Of a DNA stretch of 28,826 bases, positions 1 through 8,122 are shown in pieces. The DNA is from Actinomycetota bacterium (GTDB taxonomy: Bacteria; Actinomycetota; Humimicrobiia; Humimicrobiales; Humimicrobiaceae): positions 1 to 28,826 of the forward strand of contig JAQVJB010000010.1 in the NCBI GenBank assembly GCA_028695395.1. The letters are read 5' to 3'. The position numbers and the translations under genes are program-made. Positions within the stretch are counted from its first letter, which is position 1; every line of letters starts with the position of its first letter. Under the pieces are notes generated by a model. It had not been told where the DNA came from. It did no database searches and worked only from the letters and a program-made list of their open reading frames with translations.

Positions 1-730
1 CTATGCCTATGGGAGCCTGTTCAAAAATAGTCCTGAAAAGATTTTCACTGTCATGCAATTTCTTACTTAAAGAAGCAAGAGCCTGGTTCTTTAAAATTAC
101 CAGATAAAAAAGTATAAGGAAAAAAAATATTAATAAGACTACTACAGCCGCATGAATTACATGTTTAATAATTTCTGCACTCCATATGCTGGCCGAATAA
201 TCAAAGCCCAAAACTGCAGTGACTTCCTGTGTATGCTCGTCCATAACCGGAATAAAAATGCTTATCCATGTGCCCCATCTGTCAGTAATCGGACCGGCTA
301 TGGTATTTTTCTTCTCGCTGAAAGGAGCTATAACTTCATCAGTAGCTTCAAAATAATACTGTCCAGGAGGTGAATAATCTTCTGAGCCTGCAGCTTCTGA
401 ATCTACCATAAAATATATTTTTTCATCTATCAATGTATATAGGTATGCAAAGCGGACGCCCTCATTTGATTCTTTAAACGACTTCAGGCTGTCTTTTAAT
501 TTTCTGTACTCTTCTTTTTCAGTATCACTGGCATTTAAGTCAAGGCTTTCTATAAGTTCCGTCTGTAAAAAAGCCTTGGCAGATTCAGCAAGCTTAATCG
601 AGTAATTTGCAGCTTTTTCTTTATAGTCCGACCATGTATCGTATAGGTATAAAGTACTTACGGCTGTAAAAATTATAAACAGGACCAGAAATATAAGTTT
701 AAGATTAAATTTTCCACTAGTGCTTTTCAT
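1..730 (-). CDS. Membrane sensor protein with extracytoplasmic Cache-like domain and PAS start (partial)
   Basis: The frame is open from an ATG at 730 to the window edge, giving 243 residues with the C-terminus missing. Residues 9-30 form a first membrane segment. An extracytoplasmic region follows (about 31-188) with the stretch TDRWGTWISIFIPVMD at 149-164 and LGFDYSA at 174-180, typical of PDC/Cache-like ligand domains. A second membrane segment spans about 190-213. After a short helix, SENLFRTIFEQAPIGI at 228-243 is the opening of a PAS domain. This layout belongs to sensor histidine kinases, PAS-GGDEF diguanylate cyclases and similar receptors; the output domain lies outside the window, so the class cannot be named. 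The ligand is unknown. The gene lies 290 bp downstream of the dCMP deaminase gene on the same strand and is probably a separate transcription unit. No clear Shine-Dalgarno sequence precedes the start. Confidence 0.8.
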   Translation of the reverse strand, partial: MKSTSGKFNLKLIFLVLFIIFTAVSTLYLYDTWSDYKEKAANYSIKLAESAKAFLQTELIESLDLNASDTEKEEYRKLKDSLKSFKESNEGVRFAYLYTLIDEKIYFMVDSEAAGSEDYSPPGQYYFEATDEVIAPFSEKKNTIAGPITDRWGTWISIFIPVMDEHTQEVTAVLGFDYSASIWSAEIIKHVIHAAVVVLLIFFFLILFYLVILKNQALASLSKKLHDSENLFRTIFEQAPIGI

Positions 731-1020
731 AATACTATTAAAAATGCCTGCTAAAAATACAATTTCTGAAAAGGGAAAATTAGAATGATTAAAATTTTCA
801 AAAAGTACAGCTTAATCAGGATAAATTACATTTATAACTATTATTAAATAAAAAATATTTTATATTAATAATTAAATTAAGAAAAGTATTGAGTTTATTT
901 TTTATTTACTATTGAAATTAATTGAAATCAGGATTTGGGATATTTCAAAACTAAATATGTGTAAAAAAAGTAGAATGCATTTAAAAATGCTCATATAATC
1001 TTATTCCCGGCATATGAACT
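731..1020. other. AT-rich intergenic region, no gene seen
   Basis: This 290-bp gap separates the end of the dCMP deaminase gene from the start of the sensor gene, both on the minus strand. It is strongly AT-rich and holds no convincing coding frame or RNA gene. It should contain the sensor promoter, but I found no clear -35/-10 pair. A weak terminator-like hairpin near 963-990 is listed separately. Confidence 0.5.
963..990 (-). terminator. Weak intrinsic terminator candidate after the rnf/dCMP deaminase operon
   Basis: On the minus strand, about 30 nt past the dCMP deaminase stop, GCATTT and AAATGC (985-990 and 977-982) can pair around a two-base turn. A run of seven T follows at 969-963. 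The stem is short and AT-rich and the T run starts seven bases after it, so this is only a candidate. Rho is encoded in the same window and could end the transcript instead. Confidence 0.25.
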
Positions 1021-1485
1021 TTAGCTATCCAGCTTAATTAGTTCTACGCCAGCTTCTTTAAGAAGGTCAAGCGATAGCTGGTCGGGGTATTCTTCAAAAT
1101 AATAAATCTTTTGTATCCCAGCATTTATTATCATTTTTGCGCAAAGGACGCATGGCTGAGTGGTTGAATATATGCTTGACCCTGCTATCCGGACACCGTG
1201 ATATGCTGCCTGTATTATTGCATTCTGCTCTGCGTGAAGCGCCCTGCAAATTTCATGCCTCTGCCCTGACGGGACCTTGAGTTCTTCTCTCAGGCATCTT
1301 CCTATTTCAAGGCAGCTTTTAACTCCTCTGGGCGCACCATTATATCCGGTGGTAAGTATCCTTTTATCTTTTACTATTATCGCCCCGACTTTGCGCCTCA
1401 GGCATGTCGAGCGCGAGGCAACAGTTTTAGTAATGGAAACAAAGTACTCATCCCATGAAGGCCGCTTTTGCATCTGCTCATTCAT
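1021..1485 (-). CDS. comEB: dCMP deaminase (ComEB/Dcd family cytidine-deoxycytidylate deaminase)
   Basis: The 154-residue protein is the usual length for a zinc-dependent deoxycytidylate deaminase, which converts dCMP to dUMP for thymidylate synthesis. The zinc and catalytic motif HAEQNA lies at 84-89 (ligand H84, proton shuttle E86). PCVLC at 111-115 supplies the other two zinc ligands, C112 and C115. GYNGAPRG at 47-54 is the nucleotide-binding stretch conserved in this family. Its ATG overlaps the rnfB TGA in an ATGA junction (1482-1485), so it is probably translated by coupling to rnfB as the last gene of the rnf operon. That position is unusual. It fits biochemically with thyX (24910-25593) and glyA (19089-20351), which provide the next step and its one-carbon donor. 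Confidence 0.93.
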   Translation of the reverse strand: MNEQMQKRPSWDEYFVSITKTVASRSTCLRRKVGAIIVKDKRILTTGYNGAPRGVKSCLEIGRCLREELKVPSGQRHEICRALHAEQNAIIQAAYHGVRIAGSSIYSTTQPCVLCAKMIINAGIQKIYYFEEYPDQLSLDLLKEAGVELIKLDS

Positions 1486-2327
1486 TTACTTAAAACCTTT
1501 TCTTTTTTGGAATTATCCACTCTTAGTTTTGTCAGTACATTCTTCGGGCAGGCTTCTATGCATGCTCCGCAGTCAATGCACTTGCTAAGATCGAATTCAG
1601 GTATCTGCTTTTCTTTGTTCCATATAATCGCATCATTTTCACAGGCTTTAAAACACTTCCTGCAGTGTATGCACCCTGACTCGCATTTTTCCCTTCCAGG
1701 AATATCCCTTACACTATCATAGCTGCATCTGAACACAACTTTTGAGTCTGCGGGAATAAGTTTGATTATATTTCTTGGACACTCTTTGACGCATAAACCG
1801 CAGCCTGTGCACTTGTCGGGGTCAATGACTGCAATTTTTCTGTCAACATCTATGCTTATTGCATTCTGGGGACAGACATGGGTGCAGTCGCCAAGCCCAA
1901 GACATCCGAAAGGACATTTTTTAAAACCTTTCAGTATTTTTGAAGCAGATTTACATGTTCCTACTCCAACGTAAGTACCTATTTTTTCGCAGTCACCGCT
2001 GCAGCATACTACGGCTTTCTTATTCATTGCATTCTTGTCAACCACAAGGTCGAGACTTTTTTCAATCCCGCCAAGCATTGTATTATCCTGAAGGACTGTG
2101 GCGCACACATTTGAAAAAAATACTTTCTTATCTTTAGACAGCGCCTGGGCATATGCAAAGCATCCCGGATACCCGCAGGCACCGCAGTTCATGCCTGGAA
2201 GATGTTCCGATACTTCCTGCGCCTTTGCAAGAGAAGCCGGCTCCTTTGGAAGTGTTTTGTTGGTAATCCATATCAAAACACCGCAAATAAGTCCTACTGC
2301 TGTCAATATCGCAATTATTATCCACAT
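1482..2327 (-). CDS. rnfB: Rnf complex subunit RnfB (ferredoxin-side iron-sulfur protein)
   Basis: RnfB is the entry point for electrons from reduced ferredoxin in the ion-translocating Rnf complex. Residues 2-22 form one N-terminal membrane anchor. The characteristic motif with C48, C51, C56 (CGACGYPGC) and C75 holds the first 4Fe-4S cluster. Cysteine sets follow at 138/142/148/152, 173/176/179/183, 215/219/222/225 with 229 nearby, and 250/253/256/260, compatible with four further clusters in ferredoxin-like domains. At 281 residues it resembles the cluster-rich RnfB of anaerobes rather than the short enterobacterial form. AAGGAAAG before the ATG is a good ribosome binding site. It lies 28 bp after rnfA and overlaps the dCMP deaminase start by 4 bp. 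Confidence 0.96.
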   Translation of the reverse strand: MWIIIAILTAVGLICGVLIWITNKTLPKEPASLAKAQEVSEHLPGMNCGACGYPGCFAYAQALSKDKKVFFSNVCATVLQDNTMLGGIEKSLDLVVDKNAMNKKAVVCCSGDCEKIGTYVGVGTCKSASKILKGFKKCPFGCLGLGDCTHVCPQNAISIDVDRKIAVIDPDKCTGCGLCVKECPRNIIKLIPADSKVVFRCSYDSVRDIPGREKCESGCIHCRKCFKACENDAIIWNKEKQIPEFDLSKCIDCGACIEACPKNVLTKLRVDNSKKEKVLSK

Positions 2328-2355
2328 AATCTTTCCTTAAAAAATAAATTTCTAT

Positions 2356-2943
2356 TTAAATCAATCCGCTAAAACCCATATATGCAAGAGAAAGGATTGC
2401 GGCAATAATAAATGCAATAGGCAGCCCTCTCATTGATTTGGGAGTATCTGCAAATTCCAGCCTTTCTCTTATCGCGGACATTATTATAAGCATCAAAGTA
2501 AAACCTATTCCGCCGCCCAAAGCACTTACTATGCTTTGCAGCATAGTGTAGTTTTCCTGTGCGTTTATAAGCGTAACACCGAGTACGGCACAGTTAGTAG
2601 TAATAAGCGGCAGATAAATCCCGAGAGAATTATATAAAGTTATATTGGTTCTTTTTATAAAAAGTTCGACTATCTGTACAAGTGAGGCGATTACCAGTAT
2701 GTATATGATTATATTCATAAATTCGACTTTAAACGGAACAAGAATAAATCTATATATAAGAGTAGTCGCAATTGAAGCAATAAGCATTACAAGAGTAACT
2801 GCTGCACCCATGCTAAGGGCATTGGTTATCTTTTTGGAAACGCCGAAAAACGGGCATAGCCCCAGAAATTTTGCAAGTATTAAATTATTTACAAGAACCA
2901 TTCCTATAAAGATGGTGATTAAGCTTGGTCCTGCTTCACTCAT
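2356..2943 (-). CDS. rnfA: Rnf complex membrane subunit RnfA
   Basis: RnfA is one of two related six-helix membrane subunits (with RnfE) at the core of the ion-translocating complex. The 195-residue protein is hydrophobic throughout. LGLCPFFGVSKK at 27-38 carries C30, and GIYLPLITTNCAVLG at 108-122 carries C118. In solved Rnf and Nqr structures the equivalent cysteines of the A/E pair hold an iron-sulfur centre inside the membrane. The start is supported by AGGAG about nine bases upstream. It overlaps the 3' end of rnfE by 8 bp (2936-2943), indicating coupled translation of the two partners. Confidence 0.96.
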   Translation of the reverse strand: MSEAGPSLITIFIGMVLVNNLILAKFLGLCPFFGVSKKITNALSMGAAVTLVMLIASIATTLIYRFILVPFKVEFMNIIIYILVIASLVQIVELFIKRTNITLYNSLGIYLPLITTNCAVLGVTLINAQENYTMLQSIVSALGGGIGFTLMLIIMSAIRERLEFADTPKSMRGLPIAFIIAAILSLAYMGFSGLI

Positions 2944-3577
2944 GTTTCAACACTCCTATCATACGGAAAAATGCAAGTAAAAGACCCAGGACAATAAATG
3001 CTCCAGGGGGCATTATGAATATAGACATGGGACTCTCTGCAAGAACAGGTATCGAAAATAATTGTTTTCCAAATACTTCAAGTCCCCCGGTTCCAAGCAA
3101 TTCCCTGAAAAACGCAACTATTATAAGCGCTATTGTAAAACCGAACCCGACTCCGAAAGCATCCGCAATGGAAAGGGTTACTGAATTCTTTGATGCAAAA
3201 ACTTCAGCTCTTCCAAGAATAATGCAGTTTACGACGATAAGCGGAAGATAAATGCCGAGTGATTCATATAATGGCGGAAGATATGCTTCAAAGACCAGGC
3301 TCAGTATTGTAACAAAAGTGGCTATTACTACTATAAACACCGGTATTCGAACAAGATTAGGGGTTATCTTCCTTAAAAGAGAAATAATTATATTAGAACC
3401 CAGTAAAACAAAAATGACTCCTGCGCTCATTCCTAATGCATTATTAAGCGAATTACTGACAGCAAGAGTAGGGCAAAGCCCCAGAACCAGCACAAATACA
3501 GGGTTTGTGATGACTATGCCTTTTGCAAGTTCCTGCCAGAATTTTTTTGCTGTTAATCTTTCCTGTTTCTCAATCAT
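2936..3577 (-). CDS. rnfE: Rnf complex membrane subunit RnfE
   Basis: RnfE is the homologous partner of RnfA in the membrane core. The 213-residue protein has six predicted membrane segments and the family start NPVFVLVLGLCPTLAVSNS at 25-43. C35 and C118 (in LPLIVVNCIILG at 111-122) are at the positions expected to ligate the intramembrane iron-sulfur centre shared with RnfA. FASKNS further on is also typical. The start ATG has AAGGAA almost touching it, closer than usual for a ribosome binding site, and no better start is visible. A 116-bp AT-rich gap separates it from rnfG, the widest gap in the operon. Confidence 0.95.
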   Translation of the reverse strand: MIEKQERLTAKKFWQELAKGIVITNPVFVLVLGLCPTLAVSNSLNNALGMSAGVIFVLLGSNIIISLLRKITPNLVRIPVFIVVIATFVTILSLVFEAYLPPLYESLGIYLPLIVVNCIILGRAEVFASKNSVTLSIADAFGVGFGFTIALIIVAFFRELLGTGGLEVFGKQLFSIPVLAESPMSIFIMPPGAFIVLGLLLAFFRMIGVLKHE

Positions 3578-3693
3578 TTCCTTGTTTGATAATCAATTTA
3601 TTAATTTTAAAATATTTATTTTCTTTATTTTATAATTTATGTTTATAATTTCTTTCTTATTGCTGCATTAAAACATAATTTTAATTTTCGTTA

Positions 3694-4260
3694 TTAATAA
3701 TTATTTGATTTGATAATCTCCAGTTTTTCTTCCATGGCTTCCCTTACAGAATCAGTAACGGCTCTTGAACTGATAGTTGCTCCTGATATTGCATCTATTT
3801 TACCGCCATCTTTGCTTAATTTCACGTCCTGGGGTTCCAATCCCTTAAACTGGTCAGTAAAAAAGGTTTCAAGTATTTTCGTGCCCAGGCCTGGTGTTTC
3901 CGTATTGGAAAGAACAGATATTTCTTTTACCAGATAGTCTTTGTCAAGTCCGACTATAGTATTAATATCTCCTCCATAACCTTTGCCTACAGCAATAATG
4001 GAATATCCTATGACATCTCCATCTTTTAAGATGATATATATATCTTCTTTTAATTCGAAGTCATTCATGTCAGGATATATCTTTTGCAGTACTGTTGTTA
4101 CTTTTGCTTCCCTTTCTGCAAGTATCTTTGTCTGGGTAAAACTATTAACAAGCATAAGCAAAAGAACAGCTACAAATACTATTATTGATAAGAAAACAAT
4201 AGGATAAATCTTATTGCTTAATATTTTTGTACCAAATCCTGTCTTTTTTTCTGAAACCAT
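3694..4260 (-). CDS. rnfG: Rnf complex subunit RnfG (covalent FMN protein)
   Basis: RnfG is an FMN-carrying electron carrier on the outer face of the membrane. The 188-residue protein has one N-terminal membrane anchor (about 19-40) and an FMN-binding domain. TETPGLGTKI at 120-129 is conserved in the family. The flavinylation motif D156-A-I-S-G-A-T162 matches the ApbE target pattern, with T162 as the expected phosphoester acceptor for FMN. The modifying enzyme gene apbE is the first gene of the same operon. It is 33 bp after rnfD, with a GGAAAA purine tract before the ATG. Confidence 0.95.
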   Translation of the reverse strand: MVSEKKTGFGTKILSNKIYPIVFLSIIVFVAVLLLMLVNSFTQTKILAEREAKVTTVLQKIYPDMNDFELKEDIYIILKDGDVIGYSIIAVGKGYGGDINTIVGLDKDYLVKEISVLSNTETPGLGTKILETFFTDQFKGLEPQDVKLSKDGGKIDAISGATISSRAVTDSVREAMEEKLEIIKSNNY

Positions 4261-4293
4261 TTCTTTTTTCCGGTTAAATTTCTTTTGCTTTTT

Positions 4294-5358
4294 TTATTTT
4301 GCCTGTTTCGCTTTTTGAGGCTTCATATAGCCAAAAGGCTTCGGCCTGATATATCTGTCAATCAGCGGCGTAAAACCGTTCATTACCAGTATTGAGAAAC
4401 ATACACCTTCAGGCATTGCACCGAAACGTCTGATTAAAAAAGTTATAAGACCGCATCCGACTGCAAATATTATCCTTCCCAGTCCTGTTACGGGAGAAGT
4501 GACATAATCAGTCGCCATAAACACAGCTCCGAAAAGAAGCCCCCCTGCCATTACCTGGAATAATATATCTTCACCGAAGATAAGGGACATTATCACAACA
4601 GTCGCAACATATACCAAAGGTATTTTCCAGTCTATTATCCTGAAAGCTATCAATAATATTCCCGCTAATATGATAAGCATTGCAGATGTCTCGCCTATAG
4701 AACCGGCAGTATTGCCAAAGAACATATCCCTGTACAGAGCCATGTTTGTGCCCTGGAATATAAAATTCTCGCTTAAAGGCGAAGCAGAAGTCACTGCATC
4801 TACCCCATAATTGCCTGGAAGATACCATTGCGTCATAAAAGTCGGGAAGCAGATTGCAAGAAATGCCCTTCCAGCCAGAGCAGGATTAAATATATTATGG
4901 CCTAGTCCTCCAAAAACCTCTTTGGCAAGCGCTATTGAAAAAGCAGCTCCTATTACAACCATCCAGATTGGAATACGCGGCGGAAGAGTCAGGGCAAGCA
5001 ATAAACCGGTAATAAGAGCGCTGCCATCCATCTTGAATCTCTTTTTCCTTGCTTTCTTTATTATTAATTCAACAAGAACTGCTGTAGCCGTAGAGGCAAG
5101 CATTACCCAGAAAGCTCTCAGGCCAAAAAAATAAACAGCTGCAACAGAAGGAAAAATAAGTGACGCTAAAAATATATACATTATTTTAGCGCTTGAAATA
5201 CCTCTCCATATATGAGGAGACTGGGAAATGAAATTATTATCCCTGACAATAATATTGTCTTTGGCAGCACCAACTGTGGTATCGCTTACTTTGCTATCGT
5301 CCAATACATTGTTTTCAGCATTGTTTTCAGTAATATTTTCTTTATTTGTTCCGTTCAT
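4294..5358 (-). CDS. rnfD: Rnf complex membrane subunit RnfD (covalent FMN protein)
   Basis: RnfD is the large membrane subunit that binds one FMN covalently and probably forms part of the ion path. The 354-residue protein starts its conserved part at SPHIWRG (47-53). It contains the NqrB/RnfD stretch HNIFNPALAGRAFL (154-167) and about nine hydrophobic segments. The flavin attachment motif is D187-A-V-T-S-A-S193, so the acceptor would be serine where family members usually have threonine; both fit the general ApbE pattern. Residues 1-45 are a hydrophilic, Asn/Asp/Glu-rich extension that most RnfD proteins lack. The start has no Shine-Dalgarno sequence, only A/T-rich bases, so an internal start cannot be excluded. 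Confidence 0.94.
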   Translation of the reverse strand: MNGTNKENITENNAENNVLDDSKVSDTTVGAAKDNIIVRDNNFISQSPHIWRGISSAKIMYIFLASLIFPSVAAVYFFGLRAFWVMLASTATAVLVELIIKKARKKRFKMDGSALITGLLLALTLPPRIPIWMVVIGAAFSIALAKEVFGGLGHNIFNPALAGRAFLAICFPTFMTQWYLPGNYGVDAVTSASPLSENFIFQGTNMALYRDMFFGNTAGSIGETSAMLIILAGILLIAFRIIDWKIPLVYVATVVIMSLIFGEDILFQVMAGGLLFGAVFMATDYVTSPVTGLGRIIFAVGCGLITFLIRRFGAMPEGVCFSILVMNGFTPLIDRYIRPKPFGYMKPQKAKQAK

Positions 5359-5402
5359 TTTTATAGCTAAAATTTATTGTTTTTCTTAATCTTTTTATAA
5401 TT

Positions 5403-6806
5403 TTACTTGCCTGCCAGTATGCTCTTGCCTGTTTTTATGTATGCTACTATCGGTATTGCAGAAGGACACACATATGCACAGGAACCGCATTCAATACAGC
5501 TTGAAATATAATATTCCTTACACATTTCGAACTTGCTGTTTTTTACAAAATTTACATAATTCAAAGGTAAAAGATTCATCGGACAGATATTTACGCATCT
5601 GCCGCACCTTATACAGTTTCCCTCGTTTCTGGGAAGACCTTTTTTTATCAATATACAATTTACAGCTTTTGTAACCGGGAAGTTTTCTTCGTTTATATCA
5701 TTGCCCATCATCGGACCGCCAAGGATTATTTCTCTTATTTCACTTCTAAATTCCCCGCAACATTTGAGGATTTCGCTTACAGGTGTCCCTATTCTTACAA
5801 TGAAATTACCTGGATTTGCGACAGCCCCGGTTACAGAGATTATTTTCTCAATCAATGGCTGGCCTTTTAAGATTGCATCACAGGCTGCCTTGCATGTTCC
5901 TACATTATTGACAACCACACCGACATCCATGGGAAGACCGCCCATGGGAACTTTTCTTTTTAAAACATTCTTAATCAATGTCTTTTCCGCGCCCATCGGA
6001 TATTTTGATTTAAGCGAAACAACACAAAAATTATCTGCCAGTCCTGATTTTGCAATAAGGCTGTCAATATTTATGATCGCATCTTCTTTATTATCTTCGA
6101 TAGCTATATATACTTTTTCAGGATTAAGAACTTTGTAAAAGATATAAGCGCCTATAAGCATCTGCATCCCGTATTCAAGCATTATCCTGTGATCAGCGGT
6201 TATATAAGGTTCGCACTCACACCCGTTTATAATTATGCTATCTATTTTTTTATCTTCCGGTGGCCTGAGTTTTACATGAGTCGGGAAAGCCGCCCCGCCG
6301 AGACCTACGATTCCTGCATTTTTAATTGAAGCTATTATCTCTTCATTTTCAATACTGTTTATTTTGTCAAACAGTTCTTTTATTTTACCCGAAAGATAGT
6401 TTTCTATTTCACCGTTTTCTCTAAGACTGCCAAGTTCTTTTCTTATATCTTCCAGAACCGGGTTTACGGACTGGAAGTCAAGCTCTTCTTCTTCAGATGC
6501 AGTAATTTCTGCAGCATCGACAATTGAATTTGCCAGTGGATTTATCATTTTAAAAACTGAACTGACTACACCGGTTATCGTTGAATGGATAGGTGCAGAG
6601 ATAAAGCTGTCTGAGTCTGCAATCAGCTGGCCTGTTCTGACCTTTTCTCCTTTTTTGACAAGAAGATTGCACTGCTGGCCAAAATGCTGCTGTAAAGGAA
6701 GTATTACTTTTGAGGGTAATTCGAGCCTGGCAACTGGCATATGTTCAGTTACCTTGTTTTCAGGTAATTTCAGGCCTGATGTAAATTTTACTCTTTTTAT
6801 TGTCAT
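5403..6806 (-). CDS. rnfC: Rnf complex subunit RnfC (NADH/NAD+ site, FMN and iron-sulfur protein)
   Basis: RnfC is the peripheral subunit where NAD+ is reduced in the ferredoxin:NAD+ reaction. The 467-residue protein opens with a biotinyl/lipoyl-like barrel (about 25-100), has the FMN/NADH-binding GIVGLGGAAFPTHVKL at 165-180 and NGCECEP at 194-200, and ends with two 4Fe-4S motifs: C398/401/404/408 and C437/440/443/447. A charged Glu/Lys-rich linker of roughly 50 residues (105-158) before the NADH domain looks longer than in many RnfC proteins. It lies 11 bp after apbE. Its start is preceded only by A/T-rich bases, without a Shine-Dalgarno sequence. Confidence 0.96.
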   Translation of the reverse strand: MTIKRVKFTSGLKLPENKVTEHMPVARLELPSKVILPLQQHFGQQCNLLVKKGEKVRTGQLIADSDSFISAPIHSTITGVVSSVFKMINPLANSIVDAAEITASEEEELDFQSVNPVLEDIRKELGSLRENGEIENYLSGKIKELFDKINSIENEEIIASIKNAGIVGLGGAAFPTHVKLRPPEDKKIDSIIINGCECEPYITADHRIMLEYGMQMLIGAYIFYKVLNPEKVYIAIEDNKEDAIINIDSLIAKSGLADNFCVVSLKSKYPMGAEKTLIKNVLKRKVPMGGLPMDVGVVVNNVGTCKAACDAILKGQPLIEKIISVTGAVANPGNFIVRIGTPVSEILKCCGEFRSEIREIILGGPMMGNDINEENFPVTKAVNCILIKKGLPRNEGNCIRCGRCVNICPMNLLPLNYVNFVKNSKFEMCKEYYISSCIECGSCAYVCPSAIPIVAYIKTGKSILAGK

Positions 6807-6817
6807 TTTATTTTTTA

Positions 6818-7831
6818 CTATTCTACAATAAATTTTTCAATTCCGCTCGATTTATGAAAATTTCTTTCATTATCTATTATGAAAGCTTCTGTATTTTCTA
6901 TTCCCTCTATAATCCTTAATCCGTCCTTTGGACCAAGTACGAATACAGAGGTTGCAAGAATATCGGCAATTGTAGCATTTTCTGAAATGATAGTCACGCT
7001 AATACATTCATTTGAAGAAAATCCTGTCCTTGGATCTATAATGTGGTGCGCCTCTTTTTCAGGATCAAAATATCTGTAATAATTGCCTGAAGTGGCTATT
7101 GATTTATCAATAAGTGAAAATTCTACTATCTGCTCGGATGTGTTATCCGGATTTTCAAGACTTATGCTCCATGGAAGACCGCCAGGCTTTGCGCCAAGGA
7201 TACTTATGTCTCCGCCTGCATTTACCAGTGCGCTGTCTATGCCTTGGGATTTTATAAGATCGATTACTTCATCGACTATATATCCTTTTGCAATTCCCCC
7301 AAGGGTAACAGACATATCTTTTTTACCTAAAGTTATTGTATTTCCATCTATGCGTATCTGCCCTGAATCCATAAGCTCCATTGCTTCGTTTACTTTCTGC
7401 CTCTGGATTTCATCGCTTTCCTTCCATAATCCTTCAGACCATAATTCAAGAATTGGGTTAACGGTAATATCGAAAGCCCCTTCGGTTTTTATATTATAAT
7501 CTTTTGCAATATTTATTATTTCTATTAATTCAGCAGGAGCATTTTTTATTATTCCGTCACGATTCAAAACAGAAACTGAACTTTCACTATCATAATTTGA
7601 AGCTACTTTATTAAGCTCATCAATTTTTTGAAAAGAGCTTTCGATTATTTCCTCATTATTATCTTCGCTTCCATAAATTATTATATTAACAAAGGTACCC
7701 ATTTTCTCCCGGGTATCTTCAAATCTTTTCGGAGAATTGCTGCAACCTGCAGCTGCAAATATATAAACTATTATTAATAACGATAAGGATAGTAATAGTA
7801 TGGTTTTAAAAAAAATATTTTTTGGCTTCAT
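6818..7831 (-). CDS. apbE: FAD:protein FMN transferase ApbE, lipoprotein
   Basis: ApbE cleaves FAD and transfers FMN to a Thr/Ser of target proteins outside the cytoplasm, here expected to be RnfG T162 and RnfD S193. The 337-residue protein has an N-terminal hydrophobic segment ending in a lipobox with C30 (FAAAGC at 25-30), so it should be anchored on the outer face of the membrane. Family motifs in order are MGTFVNI (43-49), LGGIAKGYIVDE, LVNAGGDISILG, ATSGNYYRYF, HHIIDPRTG, and a metal/FAD-site region around DILATSVFVLG. It is the first gene of the rnf operon, which fits its substrate set. No Shine-Dalgarno sequence is evident before the ATG. Confidence 0.95.
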   Translation of the reverse strand: MKPKNIFFKTILLLSLSLLIIVYIFAAAGCSNSPKRFEDTREKMGTFVNIIIYGSEDNNEEIIESSFQKIDELNKVASNYDSESSVSVLNRDGIIKNAPAELIEIINIAKDYNIKTEGAFDITVNPILELWSEGLWKESDEIQRQKVNEAMELMDSGQIRIDGNTITLGKKDMSVTLGGIAKGYIVDEVIDLIKSQGIDSALVNAGGDISILGAKPGGLPWSISLENPDNTSEQIVEFSLIDKSIATSGNYYRYFDPEKEAHHIIDPRTGFSSNECISVTIISENATIADILATSVFVLGPKDGLRIIEGIENTEAFIIDNERNFHKSSGIEKFIVE

Positions 7832-8000
7832 TAAAATTTTACTTAATTTATATTACAGATATTATAATAATTTAATAATTCTCCCACCGGCTGAAAATAA
7901 TTTCAAATAATAAAGACAGGATTATTAAATTTTATTTTATTTTCACTTATTCCTGATGCTGAACCTTAATTTTTTAATAAAGATGTTTACAAAATTAGTT

Positions 8001-8028
8001 ATTCTACTGCAAAAAAAGATTTTTTCAA
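8001..8028 (-). promoter_or_regulatory. Promoter candidate for apbE-rnf operon
   Basis: On the minus strand TTGAAA (8028-8023) and TAGAAT (8006-8001) are each one base from the vegetative sigma-factor consensus and lie 16 bp apart. The predicted start near 7994 would give a leader of about 160 nt before apbE. In such AT-rich DNA chance matches are likely, so confidence is moderate. Confidence 0.4.
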
Positions 8029-8094
8029 TTAAATTTAAAAATATTTATTTTCTAAAAGCTTTTGTAACTTAAATGATAAAAATTTTTTCTTGTG

Positions 8095-8122
8095 TTGACA
8101 GTAAATAAAATATTGTTATCAT
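8095..8122 (+). promoter_or_regulatory. Promoter candidate for the V-ATPase operon
   Basis: TTGACA (8095-8100) is a perfect -35 box and TATCAT (8117-8122) is one base from the -10 consensus, with a 16-bp spacer. Transcription would start near 8129, about 57 nt before ntpF. A separate TATAAT at 8145-8150 lacks a well-placed -35 box. Confidence 0.6.

Noticed and set aside
1482..6806. Na+-NQR instead of Rnf
   Set aside because: There is no NqrF (FAD and 2Fe-2S) gene, while RnfB and RnfC carry the multi-cluster ferredoxin motifs specific to Rnf.
7832..8022. Riboswitch (for example FMN) in the rnf leader
   Set aside because: A leader of about 160 nt is possible, but no conserved riboswitch core was recognised; only one GC-rich patch stands out.
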